A stretch of 64,000 bases of DNA from Chitinophaga sp. SYP-B3965 (GCF_009647655.1 NZ_WJFD01000001.1:1364001-1428000); one strand, 5' to 3'; counted from the first letter of the stretch, positions 51,830 to 61,694 are shown. Notes: a model not told the origin generated them from the letters alone. Program-made: numbers and translations.

Positions 51830-52453
51830 TTATTGGATCATTTTTTCACAATCTGCTCTCCCCCATTGCGGTGCAACTGCTGATGCAGGTTTTACTTCGA
51901 ATTGTTTTAAGGCCTGCTCAAATAATTCCTTCGCTTTCTTTTTATCTCCTCCCCACATAGCTGGCGTTTTAAATTTGATCAGGCCATCCAGGTATAAAGC
52001 ACGCGGATTAGCAGGGTCCAGCTGCCGGGCTTTGGTAAGCTGCGCACCTGCGGTGGGACCATATTTACGGCCATTCACCATTGGGTCTGCTTCTACCCTG
52101 CTCCTGTTTACGAAGCTATACACCGTATATACTTCAGACAGTTCTTTCTGATTACCACCGGGTTTCACGATGGCTTCTGCTTTTTTAATTTGTTCTTCTG
52201 CCAGGTTACTGAACTGTGCAGCGCGGTCCGGATCCTTTTGCAGAAAAGCGATCTTTGCATTGCTGTATGCTGCATAATAAACGGGCAGCCATTGTGTGGG
52301 TTCCGCAGCAGCGAAACGGCCAAATTCGTTAGCCAGTTGCTGATAATCTGCCACAGAAACAGCTGTATTCAATTTGGCTACAGCGCTTTCCAGTTGGGCA
52401 TTTGCCGTGTTCAGCATAAAAAACACAGCCAAGAGTGCGATCATTTGTTTCAT
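51830..52453 (-). CDS. Exported helical protein, TPR-like, 207 aa
   Basis: The signal peptide (1-19, ending ANAQ) predicts export. The mature part is alpha-helical with Ala-rich helix pairs, such as LANEFGRFAAAEPTQWLPVYYAAYSNAK and LYLDGLIKFKTPAMWGGDKKKAKELFEQALKQF in parts, which look like two to three tetratricopeptide-type units. The function is unknown. It starts 11 nt after the TonB receptor stop and is probably co-transcribed with it, so it may assist the receptor in the periplasm. Confidence 0.82.
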   Translation of the reverse strand: MKQMIALLAVFFMLNTANAQLESAVAKLNTAVSVADYQQLANEFGRFAAAEPTQWLPVYYAAYSNAKIAFLQKDPDRAAQFSNLAEEQIKKAEAIVKPGGNQKELSEVYTVYSFVNRSRVEADPMVNGRKYGPTAGAQLTKARQLDPANPRALYLDGLIKFKTPAMWGGDKKKAKELFEQALKQFEVKPASAVAPQWGRADCEKMIQ

Positions 52454-52464
52454 TGTATATTGTT

Positions 52465-54630
52465 TTAAAGGTTATCATTTAAAAAATCTTCTGTTCTATC
52501 TATGCCCAGGCTCATAAAAATGCCCAGGAAAAAACTTCGTGCAGCCGGTAACGTAACAGGCATTTTGTGCATTCCATTATAACTGTATTCATACCCGAAC
52601 ACCTGTTTGGTACCCAGTACGTTATTCACGCCAAAAGCAATCACGGTAAAGTCTTTCTCCTTCCATTTCGGGAACAGCGTAACCATGTGAGCCAGGCTGA
52701 GATTGACTACATTATAGGATCTGGTGGTACCCTGATCACGGATCTTGCCATAGGAAGTGAGGTCGTAATAAGGCCTGCCCGCAGCAAAAGCATAAGAGAT
52801 ACCTGCGCTGGTGCGGATGGGTTCTATGAACCGGCGGGCCACTACAGATAAAGTATGCGGTGCGGTGAAGGAAGGTTCCATCTGGTAAGGGAATTCCAGG
52901 TGGTCCCGTTTAGTGGCCACGTAGGAATAGCTTACCCAGTAATCCAACGTTTTAACAGATGATTTATCCCGCCAGAATAATTCAAATCCTTTTGCAGCGC
53001 CAGTGCCATTCATGTTTAGCGTGGGTAGTGTTTTCAACAGGCGGTCGTACTGTTTGTAGAACACCTCTGCACGGAACAGCCGGCCATTGGCACGTTGCAG
53101 GTAATTCAGGATGTAATGGGTAGCTTTTGCCTGTGGCAGGTTATTGTTATCTAACAGGTAACGGTTCTCCGGTTTCTGATAGAAGATGCCATAGGCCGCA
53201 TTCAGCGATGCGCCATTTGGTAAACGGTAAGCCATGCTTATCCGCGGTGCCAGGTATACCTCCCTCGAATATTCCAGGCGCAGACCGGTTCGCAGGGCCA
53301 GGTTACGTGCCAGCCGCCATTCAAATTCTGCAAAAGAAGCATAGAACTGATCATCCATCAGGCGATCATGTGTGAACTGGTACTCCGCTCCTGCTTTTAA
53401 TACATGATGCCCCGCGAAGTAATGGCTCAGCACAAAACGGCCGGTGAAGAAATCTTCGCCCAGTTTGAGGTGCTGGTTCTTGTTGGCGTAAGGTGTGTCC
53501 GGAATGATGACCTCTGCTTTGGAAGCATCCAGCAGGTTATTTCGTATATCCGTGGTGTTATGATTGTATGCGGCGGCAAGGTCCAGCTGCCAGTTCTTTG
53601 CCAGCTGGCTGCGGTGGCTGATGTTCACATACAGGTTTCGGTCTTCTGCTGCAAAACGTTTGCGTAAAGTAGTGCTGTCTATATCCTCCTTTGTAAAGTC
53701 TGTTTTATTATAGCCAAAGTTCGCATATACTTTCAGCAGGCCGGTTTTGCCGGTTTTCACACGTACGTTGAGATCATTCATCAGGTAAGCGGGGCCTGCT
53801 GCAAAGTCCTGCTCCTGCGGGATCACCTTCGTGTAAGCGTTGTTATTCATGTACCTGGAATAGAACCCCCAGCTGCTGCGTTTATCTTTTGCCACTTTCT
53901 GCATCCCTGCTACTGCTAGCATAGGAGAAAGGCCAATGACGGCTGATGATTTGTCGTGCATGCCCGTAGATTCCATCACCAGCGCGCCACTGAGGCCCTG
54001 ACCGTATAAAGCAGAGTATCCCCCGCTGCTGAATACAATACCTTCAAAAAGAAAAGGAGAAGAAATGCGGTTGTACTGCGGCAACCCGGGAAGCGTAACA
54101 TAATAAGGCCTGTTCACCAATACGCCATCTACGAACTGGCGGGTTTCTTCACCGGAACCGCCTCTCACAAAAAGACCTTCTCTTTCTCCTATCTGCTGCG
54201 CGCCAGGGAGGGTACGAACAGCATTGGCCACATCTCCTCCGTTGCCGGGAACAGAGATCACATCCATGGCTGTCATCACCGCACCTTTACTTTTATCGCT
54301 GGCTTCAAAACTGCCGGCGGAGATCACCACAGGATCCAATGTGGCCGGGTCTTTTACCAGGATAAAATGTACCTCTCTGGCAACTGGCAGGATCTTAGGT
54401 TTGTAGCCCATATAGGTGGCCACAAGAAATAATTCTCCGGTAACATTGGCTTCAAAGCTGAAATTACCGGCGGAATCAGTGCTTGTGCCCTGTGTACTGC
54501 CTTTCAGGGAAATACTGGCGCCTTCCAGGGGCTGATTATTTTTATCTTTGACACTGCCAATAATTCGTTGCGCAGTGGCGTTATTAAAGGCTAAAACCGC
54601 CAGGAGGCAAAGCATCAGGGAAGTTTTCAT
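52465..54630 (-). CDS. TonB-dependent receptor with carboxypeptidase-regulatory-like N-terminal domain, 721 aa
   Basis: A signal peptide (1-20, ending ATAQ) is followed by a CarboxypepD_reg-like domain (IIGSVKDKNNQPLEGASISLKG), a TonB plug domain (about 115-240, AMDVISVPGNGGDVANAVRTLPGAQ) and a 22-strand-type barrel. I start at the ATG at 54630 because it gives the signal peptide. The plug has the FVRGGSGEETRQFVDGVLV motif. There is no SusD partner, so this is a stand-alone importer. The ligand is unknown. It leads a leftward group with a TPR-like exported protein, a 2-TM protein and a LytS/LytTR pair. It is divergent from the giant helicase gene. Confidence 0.9.
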   Translation of the reverse strand: MKTSLMLCLLAVLAFNNATAQRIIGSVKDKNNQPLEGASISLKGSTQGTSTDSAGNFSFEANVTGELFLVATYMGYKPKILPVAREVHFILVKDPATLDPVVISAGSFEASDKSKGAVMTAMDVISVPGNGGDVANAVRTLPGAQQIGEREGLFVRGGSGEETRQFVDGVLVNRPYYVTLPGLPQYNRISSPFLFEGIVFSSGGYSALYGQGLSGALVMESTGMHDKSSAVIGLSPMLAVAGMQKVAKDKRSSWGFYSRYMNNNAYTKVIPQEQDFAAGPAYLMNDLNVRVKTGKTGLLKVYANFGYNKTDFTKEDIDSTTLRKRFAAEDRNLYVNISHRSQLAKNWQLDLAAAYNHNTTDIRNNLLDASKAEVIIPDTPYANKNQHLKLGEDFFTGRFVLSHYFAGHHVLKAGAEYQFTHDRLMDDQFYASFAEFEWRLARNLALRTGLRLEYSREVYLAPRISMAYRLPNGASLNAAYGIFYQKPENRYLLDNNNLPQAKATHYILNYLQRANGRLFRAEVFYKQYDRLLKTLPTLNMNGTGAAKGFELFWRDKSSVKTLDYWVSYSYVATKRDHLEFPYQMEPSFTAPHTLSVVARRFIEPIRTSAGISYAFAAGRPYYDLTSYGKIRDQGTTRSYNVVNLSLAHMVTLFPKWKEKDFTVIAFGVNNVLGTKQVFGYEYSYNGMHKMPVTLPAARSFFLGIFMSLGIDRTEDFLNDNL

Positions 54631-54775
54631 AAGGTGTTGTTTTACAGCAAAGTAAATCCGCCGGCCAGGTTTGAGCAACTGGAATACAAGCAGGCGGAAG
54701 AAAACAACAACGAAGCGGAAAACACCGGTTTTAAATCATTATTTTAGAGCAGCATTTTCAGCATAAACGTATACA

Positions 54776-57700
54776 TTGACGACTATATCTTTCCCGCAGT
54801 TCCTCGAAACTGCCTTTCAGAACGGAGCCTACACAACAGATGACGTAATTGCAGCTGTATTACCGCTTTTCAAAACCGTTTTAGCCCTGCACGACAGTGG
54901 CCTTGTTGCTCCCTTCGATCAGGAGGATGTGCTGCAGGTACAAAACCGTGCGGTTACATTGGATACGGTATTAGCCCATCCACCGCTGGATGCGTTTGAA
55001 AAAGTTGCAGCGCTCTACAACGGACACAATCCTCATTTTCAGATCGTTGATAAAGTGAAACTGCTGGTGGACCAGGCCGAAGCCATCAACCTGCAGGTGC
55101 ATAAAGATGTAACGTTACCATTGCAACACGGCGCTTACATTCCCGGATACCGCAGTTATGAAATGCTGCTGGGGCACCATGATGCGCAAACGGATATCTT
55201 CTGCCTCGGATTGGTACTGGCCAGCATTTCCTTAGGGATCGATCTCCATGCTCCGGATGGTTTGGATAAACTGGTAGTACAACGCACGCATCCGCTGGCA
55301 TATCGCCCCATTCATCCTGCACTGGGTACCATCATTACGGAGATGACGGAATTAAACCGTACACAAAGAGCACAAGACCTTAACGAACTGATCCACCGCC
55401 TGGAGCATTACCGGGATTTTGACAGTGAGAAACAACTGGACCTTGGCCAGATGGCAGGATGGAAATACCAGGAACGTAAAGAAAGACAAGGATTCATCCT
55501 CAATAAATTACGGAACCGTTTATTTGATGTAAGCAGACGGAACCGCCTGCTGTATTACAAACCTAACGCCCGCTTTGCCAACCTTACCCTGAGCAGTGTG
55601 CCCATGGTATTGCATCACCAAAGCATCCGCCCTGAATTATTATTCACCTGGAATGAAGAGATCGCAGAAAAAGTGATAGGCATGAAAGACCTGTCCCTCA
55701 ACAAATACCTGCGTTTTGAAGATCATCCCTACCTGCCCGGCGTACTGAATAAAGTACGGCTGGAAGCACAAAAGGATATACAGGAATATGGTTTCAGCCA
55801 GTTGAAACTGGTGGTGGCCTTTATGAAATGGCATAACCTGCGCGAAGATCCGGAAGAAAGTATGATGAGCCCGCTCCTGCTGATCCCGGTGGACCTGAAG
55901 AAAAAGAAACAGGTGGGCGAAGATCAGTATGTGCTTACCATCACAGATAACCATGCAGAAGTAAATCCCGTACTGGCCAATCAGCTGCGCGACCTCTACG
56001 GCATTGAATTGCCGGATATGATAGACCTCGAAGAGATGAGCATGGAGCAATTCTATCAAACCCTGCAAACCCAGATAGAAGGCACTAACAAGGGCATTGT
56101 ACTGCAATACATGCAAAAGCCCCGGATCAAACTCATCTATAAAGAAGCACGGGATACCGTTAATCAATACCAGAAGAAATTAGACAAAGCACCGTTACCG
56201 GATCATGAGTTATATGAAGTAATGGAAGGAACGGATAATCCCTACCGCTGGGACTTCGAGACCTGTCATGTTGTGCTGGGCAATTTCAATTACAAGAAAA
56301 TGAGCCTGGTGCAGGATTATAATTCTGTGATAGATCAGCCGCAGCAGCATGAAGTATTTGAGCAGCTTTTCAGCGCACATCCTAAACCGGTACGCGAAGA
56401 AGAAGAATTAGCTTCCACCTTGCCGGAGGAAGAGTGGTTCCATGTGATCCAGGCAGACCCTACACAAACCAAAGCTATCCTGCAAGCACGGAAGGGAGAA
56501 AGTTATATTATACAAGGCCCTCCGGGTACCGGGAAAAGCCAGACCATCACCAACCTGATCGCGGACTTTGTGGCCCGCGGCAAACAGGTATTGTTTGTTT
56601 GTGAAAAGAGAGCCGCGCTGGATGTGGTATTCCATCGTTTAAAACAACAGGGCTTAGATGAACTCTGCTGTTACATTCATGATAGCCAGGCAGATAAACG
56701 TGCTTTCATCAAAGACCTTAAACTTACTTACGAAGCTTTCCTGCGGCCGGGTGAAAACCTGCATAACATCACTGTTCGGCGGAATGCGCTGCTGCATAAC
56801 TTATCTCAGCAATTACAACTGCTGCAACAGTTCCATGATACGCATGCACATGAAACAGAGAATGCCGGTATAGCTGTACGCACACTGATAGAGCGGGTAC
56901 TGGTACTGAAGCCTTTATTGCAAACAGTGGAACCTGCCGTAGAAGAAACTGTACCACATTATAAACAATGGCTGCAATTCGGGAGCATTGTGGAACTGTT
57001 AGGAGAAGCGCTGGAAGAAAGTGGTGCAGAACCAGTGTTTGCCACACATCCACTCAGTAAAGTGAATGAACAGGTATTTGCCGCAGAGCAACCCCAGCAG
57101 TTATTGAACAGCCTGATCGCCAACAGCAGGGCCTTGTTAGACCTTGTGACCCGCGTTATTTCCTCTAACCAGATCACCGCAAAAACAATTGAGGAGTTAC
57201 GTCAATTAGTATTGAATGCCACGCTGTTACTTCCACTGGCTGAAAGTGGTAATTTATTACTGATAGATGCAAAGAACCCGGAAGCACAGGCATTTGAGCA
57301 GGCCATAAAAGAAATTAAAACATTACAGATAGCCGCAGAACAGGCCACACAGCAGAATATTCACTGGCAGCGTAAGTTCAGCGAACAGGATACTTTGCAG
57401 GCCATCACCATTGCAGAGAAACACCAGGATTCTTTCTGGCGTTTCCTTTCCGGCAGCTGGCGTCGCCTGAAGAAACAAATGCAGGAGAGCTATGATCTCT
57501 CTCAACATGCCGTAGTACCAGCTTTCAGCAGTATCCTGTTATTATTGAAAGCGGAATATGATGCCCTGAACCTGCTGGAACAAACCCGTTCTGCTGTGCG
57601 CCAGCAATATCGCATTGATAACATCGACCTTACCTGGCTGACGATAGAAAGATTACGCGTGCGCCTGAGCGATGCCCCTATGCAATACCTGCTGCAACAT

Positions 57701-59986
57701 CCACAGGCACAACAGGTAGTAGAACAACTGGCCCGCCTGCATGAAACCATCCATAAACTGGATATCAGTTTATCTAAAACATTACAGGACCCACCGGTAC
57801 AGGATTTCATAGAACTTACAGACCTGCTGGATTCCATCAACCTGAATGCTCCTGCCCTGGAAGAGTTATTACCCGTATTAAGCAATTACCTGGAAATGCC
57901 CGGCGGCCTGAAGCTCGCGTTACGCACGCTGCCCTGGACGCCGGTAGAAATGGAAGCCGGCATGGCACACAAAACACTTAAACAGATCTATCAGCAGAAT
58001 AAACCCTTTGCCAATACCGGCAGCCAGGTGATAGAAAAAGCAGTGGAACAGGTGAAACATTGCTACGGGGAATTGTTACAGGTGAATGCCTCTTTCATCC
58101 GCGCCAATATCCAACAGCGTTTCGGGCAACATGTGCAATTAAGCAACAAAGCACTTTCGCAGGTACCAGAAGAAGAACAGCCCTTTGCAAAGAATTACGG
58201 TGAAGGCAGAAAGATCCTGGAGAATGAATTTGCCAAAAGCATGCGGTACAAAAGTATCCGCGAACTTACTTCCCGCAGCAGCGGCCTTGTGTTGAAAGAC
58301 CTGAAACCCGTGTGGCTCATGAGCCCGCTCAGTGTGAGTGATTCACTTGCGTTGGATCAGCCTTTCTTTGATGCCGTGATCTTTGATGAGGCCAGCCAGA
58401 TCACACTGGAAGAAGGTGTGCCTTCTCTCTATCGTGCCCCGCAAACCATTATCGTGGGAGACGACCGGCAAATGCCGCCTACTGATTTCTTCACCGCCAA
58501 AGCAGGTGATCCGGATGACCTGGAAAGAAATGAGGAAGAAGATGAGATCCTTAGTGCAGATGCGGACAGTCTGCTTACACAGGGCGCCCGTAAGATGAAC
58601 AGCGTGATGCTGGGATGGCATTACCGCAGTCATTTCGAAACCCTGATCAGTTACAGCAATCATGCGTTCTATGGCGCCAGCCTGCTCACCATCCCGGACC
58701 GCAGTATTCACAGTGGCGTTAAACCGCCTATCAGCATACAACAACCTTCTGATGCGCTCTTCTCCGTATCTGCATTATTTGACCGCAGTATCAGTTTCCA
58801 TCACTTACCTAACGGCACTTATGCGAAAAGAGGGAATACATCAGAGGCTACGTATATCGCACACCTGGTGCGGGAGTTATTAATGAAGCGGACGCCGGAG
58901 AGCATTGGTATTGTGGCTTTCAGCCAGGAACAGCAGCATGCTATTGAAGCTGCGCTGGAAGCATTGGCAGTCAACGATAAAAAGTTTGATGAACTGCTGG
59001 ACGATGCTACTGAGCGAATGGATGATGGTCAGTTCACCGGGTTGTTTGTAAAGAACCTGGAGAATGTGCAGGGAGATGAAAGGGATATCATTATCATGAG
59101 TGTTTGTTATGCACCGGATGCAAGGGGTAAGATGTCCATGCACTTTGGGCCGATCAATAAACGGGGTGGTGAGAAGCGGCTGAATGTTATTTTCAGTCGT
59201 GCCAAGCAGCACATGGCTATTGTGAGCAGTATCCGTCATCACCAGATCACCAATGTATATAATGCAGGGGCCAATTACCTGCGCCGCTTCCTGCAATATG
59301 CAGAAACGGTGAGCACAGGTAATATGACCATGGCGCGCAGTATCCTGGATGGCTTATCTACAGACAAACAAACACGCCGTTACCGTTCAGGAGATACCAT
59401 CATCTTGCAGGAGATCCGGGAACAGCTGATACAACAGGGGTTTTCAGTGTCTGAGCAAGTGGGGCAATCCGGGTTTAAATGTTCGCTGGCCGTGAAAGCG
59501 CAGGAAAGTGATAATGCTTATGCGCTGAGTATTATCGTGGATGATGATAATTACTATCAGCATAGTGATGTATTAGAGCAATATTATCAGCGGCCAGCTA
59601 TCCTCGAAAGCTTTGGCTGGCGTACGATCACAGTATATGCCAAAGACTGGCTGCTACAACCGCAGCGGGTGATGGAGGAAATATTAAAGCGGCTGGATCG
59701 TTTACCGGAAGCAACGCCTCTCTCCTCTTTGATCCCGCAGGAAGCAACACCGGCGGGGACTACGCGGTTAATTTCCGGCGAAGGAAAAACAGCGAAGTTC
59801 TGGGAAATAGCAGTGAGTGGCGGGAAGTTGTTCATCCGGCAGGGACGTGTGGGTACAAAGGGACAGATACAAGTGAAGACCTGTGCGGATGCTGCTGATG
59901 CAGAGAAGGAAAAGGAGTTGATGGTGCAGGAGAAAGTGGCTGCTGGCTGGAAAGATGGTGCAGGTAATTCGAATGAGTTGTTTTAA
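54776..59986 (+). CDS. Giant SF1 helicase: kinase-like C-lobe, DUF4011, helicase, degenerate nuclease fold, WGR; 1736 aa
   Basis: Translation starts at a TTG (54776); an in-frame stop 12 nt upstream excludes a longer start. Residues 1-225 resemble a protein-kinase C-lobe (LALHDSGLVAPFDQEDVL in the catalytic-loop position, YRSYEMLLG near 126, TDIFCLGLVLASISLG near 140) but lack HRD and DFG and the N-lobe. DUF4011-like sequence follows (about 245-470, LRNRLFDVSRRNRLLYYKP). The helicase has Walker A GPPGTGKSQT at 581, then a 600-residue helical insertion, Walker B DAVIFDEASQ at 1199, IIVGDDRQMPP, motif V ENVQGDERDIII and motif VI RLNVIFSRAKQ, all intact. Residues about 1535-1640 resemble a Vsr/MTES-type nuclease fold without its acids, and 1660-1730 a WGR domain. 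Large DUF4011 helicases have been proposed to act in phage defence. Confidence 0.87.
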   Translation: MTTISFPQFLETAFQNGAYTTDDVIAAVLPLFKTVLALHDSGLVAPFDQEDVLQVQNRAVTLDTVLAHPPLDAFEKVAALYNGHNPHFQIVDKVKLLVDQAEAINLQVHKDVTLPLQHGAYIPGYRSYEMLLGHHDAQTDIFCLGLVLASISLGIDLHAPDGLDKLVVQRTHPLAYRPIHPALGTIITEMTELNRTQRAQDLNELIHRLEHYRDFDSEKQLDLGQMAGWKYQERKERQGFILNKLRNRLFDVSRRNRLLYYKPNARFANLTLSSVPMVLHHQSIRPELLFTWNEEIAEKVIGMKDLSLNKYLRFEDHPYLPGVLNKVRLEAQKDIQEYGFSQLKLVVAFMKWHNLREDPEESMMSPLLLIPVDLKKKKQVGEDQYVLTITDNHAEVNPVLANQLRDLYGIELPDMIDLEEMSMEQFYQTLQTQIEGTNKGIVLQYMQKPRIKLIYKEARDTVNQYQKKLDKAPLPDHELYEVMEGTDNPYRWDFETCHVVLGNFNYKKMSLVQDYNSVIDQPQQHEVFEQLFSAHPKPVREEEELASTLPEEEWFHVIQADPTQTKAILQARKGESYIIQGPPGTGKSQTITNLIADFVARGKQVLFVCEKRAALDVVFHRLKQQGLDELCCYIHDSQADKRAFIKDLKLTYEAFLRPGENLHNITVRRNALLHNLSQQLQLLQQFHDTHAHETENAGIAVRTLIERVLVLKPLLQTVEPAVEETVPHYKQWLQFGSIVELLGEALEESGAEPVFATHPLSKVNEQVFAAEQPQQLLNSLIANSRALLDLVTRVISSNQITAKTIEELRQLVLNATLLLPLAESGNLLLIDAKNPEAQAFEQAIKEIKTLQIAAEQATQQNIHWQRKFSEQDTLQAITIAEKHQDSFWRFLSGSWRRLKKQMQESYDLSQHAVVPAFSSILLLLKAEYDALNLLEQTRSAVRQQYRIDNIDLTWLTIERLRVRLSDAPMQYLLQHPQAQQVVEQLARLHETIHKLDISLSKTLQDPPVQDFIELTDLLDSINLNAPALEELLPVLSNYLEMPGGLKLALRTLPWTPVEMEAGMAHKTLKQIYQQNKPFANTGSQVIEKAVEQVKHCYGELLQVNASFIRANIQQRFGQHVQLSNKALSQVPEEEQPFAKNYGEGRKILENEFAKSMRYKSIRELTSRSSGLVLKDLKPVWLMSPLSVSDSLALDQPFFDAVIFDEASQITLEEGVPSLYRAPQTIIVGDDRQMPPTDFFTAKAGDPDDLERNEEEDEILSADADSLLTQGARKMNSVMLGWHYRSHFETLISYSNHAFYGASLLTIPDRSIHSGVKPPISIQQPSDALFSVSALFDRSISFHHLPNGTYAKRGNTSEATYIAHLVRELLMKRTPESIGIVAFSQEQQHAIEAALEALAVNDKKFDELLDDATERMDDGQFTGLFVKNLENVQGDERDIIIMSVCYAPDARGKMSMHFGPINKRGGEKRLNVIFSRAKQHMAIVSSIRHHQITNVYNAGANYLRRFLQYAETVSTGNMTMARSILDGLSTDKQTRRYRSGDTIILQEIREQLIQQGFSVSEQVGQSGFKCSLAVKAQESDNAYALSIIVDDDNYYQHSDVLEQYYQRPAILESFGWRTITVYAKDWLLQPQRVMEEILKRLDRLPEATPLSSLIPQEATPAGTTRLISGEGKTAKFWEIAVSGGKLFIRQGRVGTKGQIQVKTCADAADAEKEKELMVQEKVAAGWKDGAGNSNELF

Positions 59987-60062
59987 ATAACAGCCACGAA
60001 CCATTCTGATAACGATCTGAATAAATTTCTCGTTGAAAACCGAATGGCTATTGCGAATTCAT

Positions 60063-60300
60063 CTAAATAAAAAAACGAACTGAATAAGCTCTTGTGGATC
60101 ATGCTATCTAAACAAAAAAGCGAACTGAATAAGTTCTTGTGGATCATGCTATCTAAACAAAAAAACGAACTGAATAAGCTCTTGTGGATCATGCTATCTA
60201 AATAAAAAAACGAACTGAATGAGCTCTTGTGAATCATTCCATCTAAATAAAAAACGAACTGAATGAGCTCTTGCAAATCATTCCATCTAAACAAAAAAAC
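60063..60300. repeat. Five and a bit 45-bp tandem repeats
   Basis: The 346-bp gap after the helicase holds tandem units starting CTAAAYAAAAAARCGAACTG at 60063, 60108, 60153, 60198 and 60243 (45 bp apart), then a truncated start at 60287. Each unit continues AATAAGCTCTTGTGGATCAT and GCTAT or a variant. The first three are nearly identical and the last two share AATGAGCTC and ATTCCAT, so two subtypes exist. The 45-bp period is a multiple of three, which keeps a frame open on the minus strand, but I judge that frame to be spurious. Nothing else is visible in the gap. Confidence 0.92.
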
Positions 60301-60332
60301 CTCCCGTTTTTGCTCAAAGAGCAAAAACGCAT

Positions 60333-61694
60333 TTACCCTACCAGCGCCTTACGCGCATTGGCATGCTGGCGCAGCAAATTGAGGATGAATTCATTTTCAG
60401 GATACTGCGTCAGCCAGTCTTTCAGCATATTATTATCTGTAACAGCCACATCCCGTGGAACATACCCCATGCCATAGAACTTCCCTTTCTCCATGAGGAT
60501 ACAACTGCGTTCCGTAGCTTCCCGGCCACTATCCACAATCACAAAAGAAGGTTGTTCTGACTTCAGGTGTTCAATAGCAGCTGCTACACGTTGGTTATAT
60601 TTAACCGGTTTTTCTTTCTTATCACAGGCGCCCTTACAGGATTTATCCGCTATCCCAATGCAGGCATCATTATCCGTTTGCAGGAAACAAAGTTTCGGGC
60701 ATAGTTTGAATTCGCGCACCAATTCCCGCATGCGCTGATGCCCGTCTATGAGCAGGTTGAAAGTATATACAGGAGAAGAATATTTCCTTCGTTTTTCAAT
60801 AGCCAGCCGCAGGTAACCACCCTGGTCTTCAAAAACATAAAACCCAAACTTAGATTCAATACGTTTCTGTGCATTATTATAAGGCGGCCATAAACGACGG
60901 ATCTCAATAGATTCCAGGATAAAAGCCATCAGCTCCGTACCCGTTTTTTCATAAGAGATCCCATATATGTTCCGGATAAATTCCTGTTTCTTCCGGCCGG
61001 AACTATTGCCGGTAAAGTGACTGGTCACCCGTTTCTTAATATTCCTGGCCTTCCCCACATACACCACTTTCCCTTTTTCATTATGAAAGTAATACACCCC
61101 GGGACAAATGGGCAGATCCGCCACCTGTTCCTGCGGCAAATGCAGCGGCAGCCACTGTTCTTTAGAACGGACATTCAATGCCACCGCAATAGCACCATCC
61201 ACATCCGCCGCCATGATCCTTTCAAACAGCTGTACGGTAGCCAGGGCATCTCCTGTAGCGCGATGGCGCTGCTGGATATTGATATTCAGCTGCCGGCATA
61301 AATTCCCCAGGCTGTAAGAAGGAAAACCCGGAAAAACCTTACGGCTGAGGCGTACGGTACAGAGTTTCCTGCTTTGGAGTTTATACCCCGCCGCATCCAG
61401 CTGGAATTTGAGGAAAGAGTAATCGAAATTAACGTTGTGGGCGATGAAGATCTGGCCCTGCAGTAAGGTGAAAACCTGCTGCGCCACCTCTTCAAATGAG
61501 GGGGCATCAGCCACCATTTCGTTTGTGATACCCGTAAGGGCCTGGATATACCTCGGAATAGGCATGCCTGGATTGACCAGCGTTTCGTACTGCTGTACGA
61601 TCTGCTTCCCATCATGAATAAAAATGGCTATTTCCGTGATACTCCCGGCACTGGCGTGCCCTCCCGTGGTTTCGATGTCTACGATGGCGTACAT
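60333..61694 (-). CDS. DEDDh exonuclease fused to GIY-YIG (UvrC-N-like) nuclease, 453 aa
   Basis: The N-terminal domain (1-165) is a DnaQ/epsilon-type 3'-5' exonuclease: VDIETTG (Asp6 and Glu8), FIAHNVNFDYSFLK near 84 and RHRATGDALAT near 145 give the DEDDh residues. The middle (about 195-280) is a GIY-YIG domain (CPGVYYFHNEKGKVVYVGKA, then NIKKRVTSHF). A Cys-containing segment (CPKLCFLQTDNDACIGIADK) follows around 335-350. This fusion is known in actinobacteria and Bacteroidota and resembles a Cho/UvrC-like incision nuclease joined to a proofreading exonuclease, pointing to DNA repair. It is monocistronic. Confidence 0.93.
   Translation of the reverse strand: MYAIVDIETTGGHASAGSITEIAIFIHDGKQIVQQYETLVNPGMPIPRYIQALTGITNEMVADAPSFEEVAQQVFTLLQGQIFIAHNVNFDYSFLKFQLDAAGYKLQSRKLCTVRLSRKVFPGFPSYSLGNLCRQLNINIQQRHRATGDALATVQLFERIMAADVDGAIAVALNVRSKEQWLPLHLPQEQVADLPICPGVYYFHNEKGKVVYVGKARNIKKRVTSHFTGNSSGRKKQEFIRNIYGISYEKTGTELMAFILESIEIRRLWPPYNNAQKRIESKFGFYVFEDQGGYLRLAIEKRRKYSSPVYTFNLLIDGHQRMRELVREFKLCPKLCFLQTDNDACIGIADKSCKGACDKKEKPVKYNQRVAAAIEHLKSEQPSFVIVDSGREATERSCILMEKGKFYGMGYVPRDVAVTDNNMLKDWLTQYPENEFILNLLRQHANARKALVG

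Noticed and set aside
54776-59986. Complete defence island
   Set aside because: Apart from the helicase itself no methylase, restriction, Cas, retron or integrase gene lies nearby, so only the single gene can be put forward.
59983-60324. Minus-strand frame of 113 residues with a 15-residue repeat (LDSMIHKSLFSSFFY-like)
   Set aside because: It is produced by the 45-bp non-coding repeats, whose length is a multiple of three. Composition is Phe/Ser-rich, there is no start-site context and the A-tract repeat explains it.
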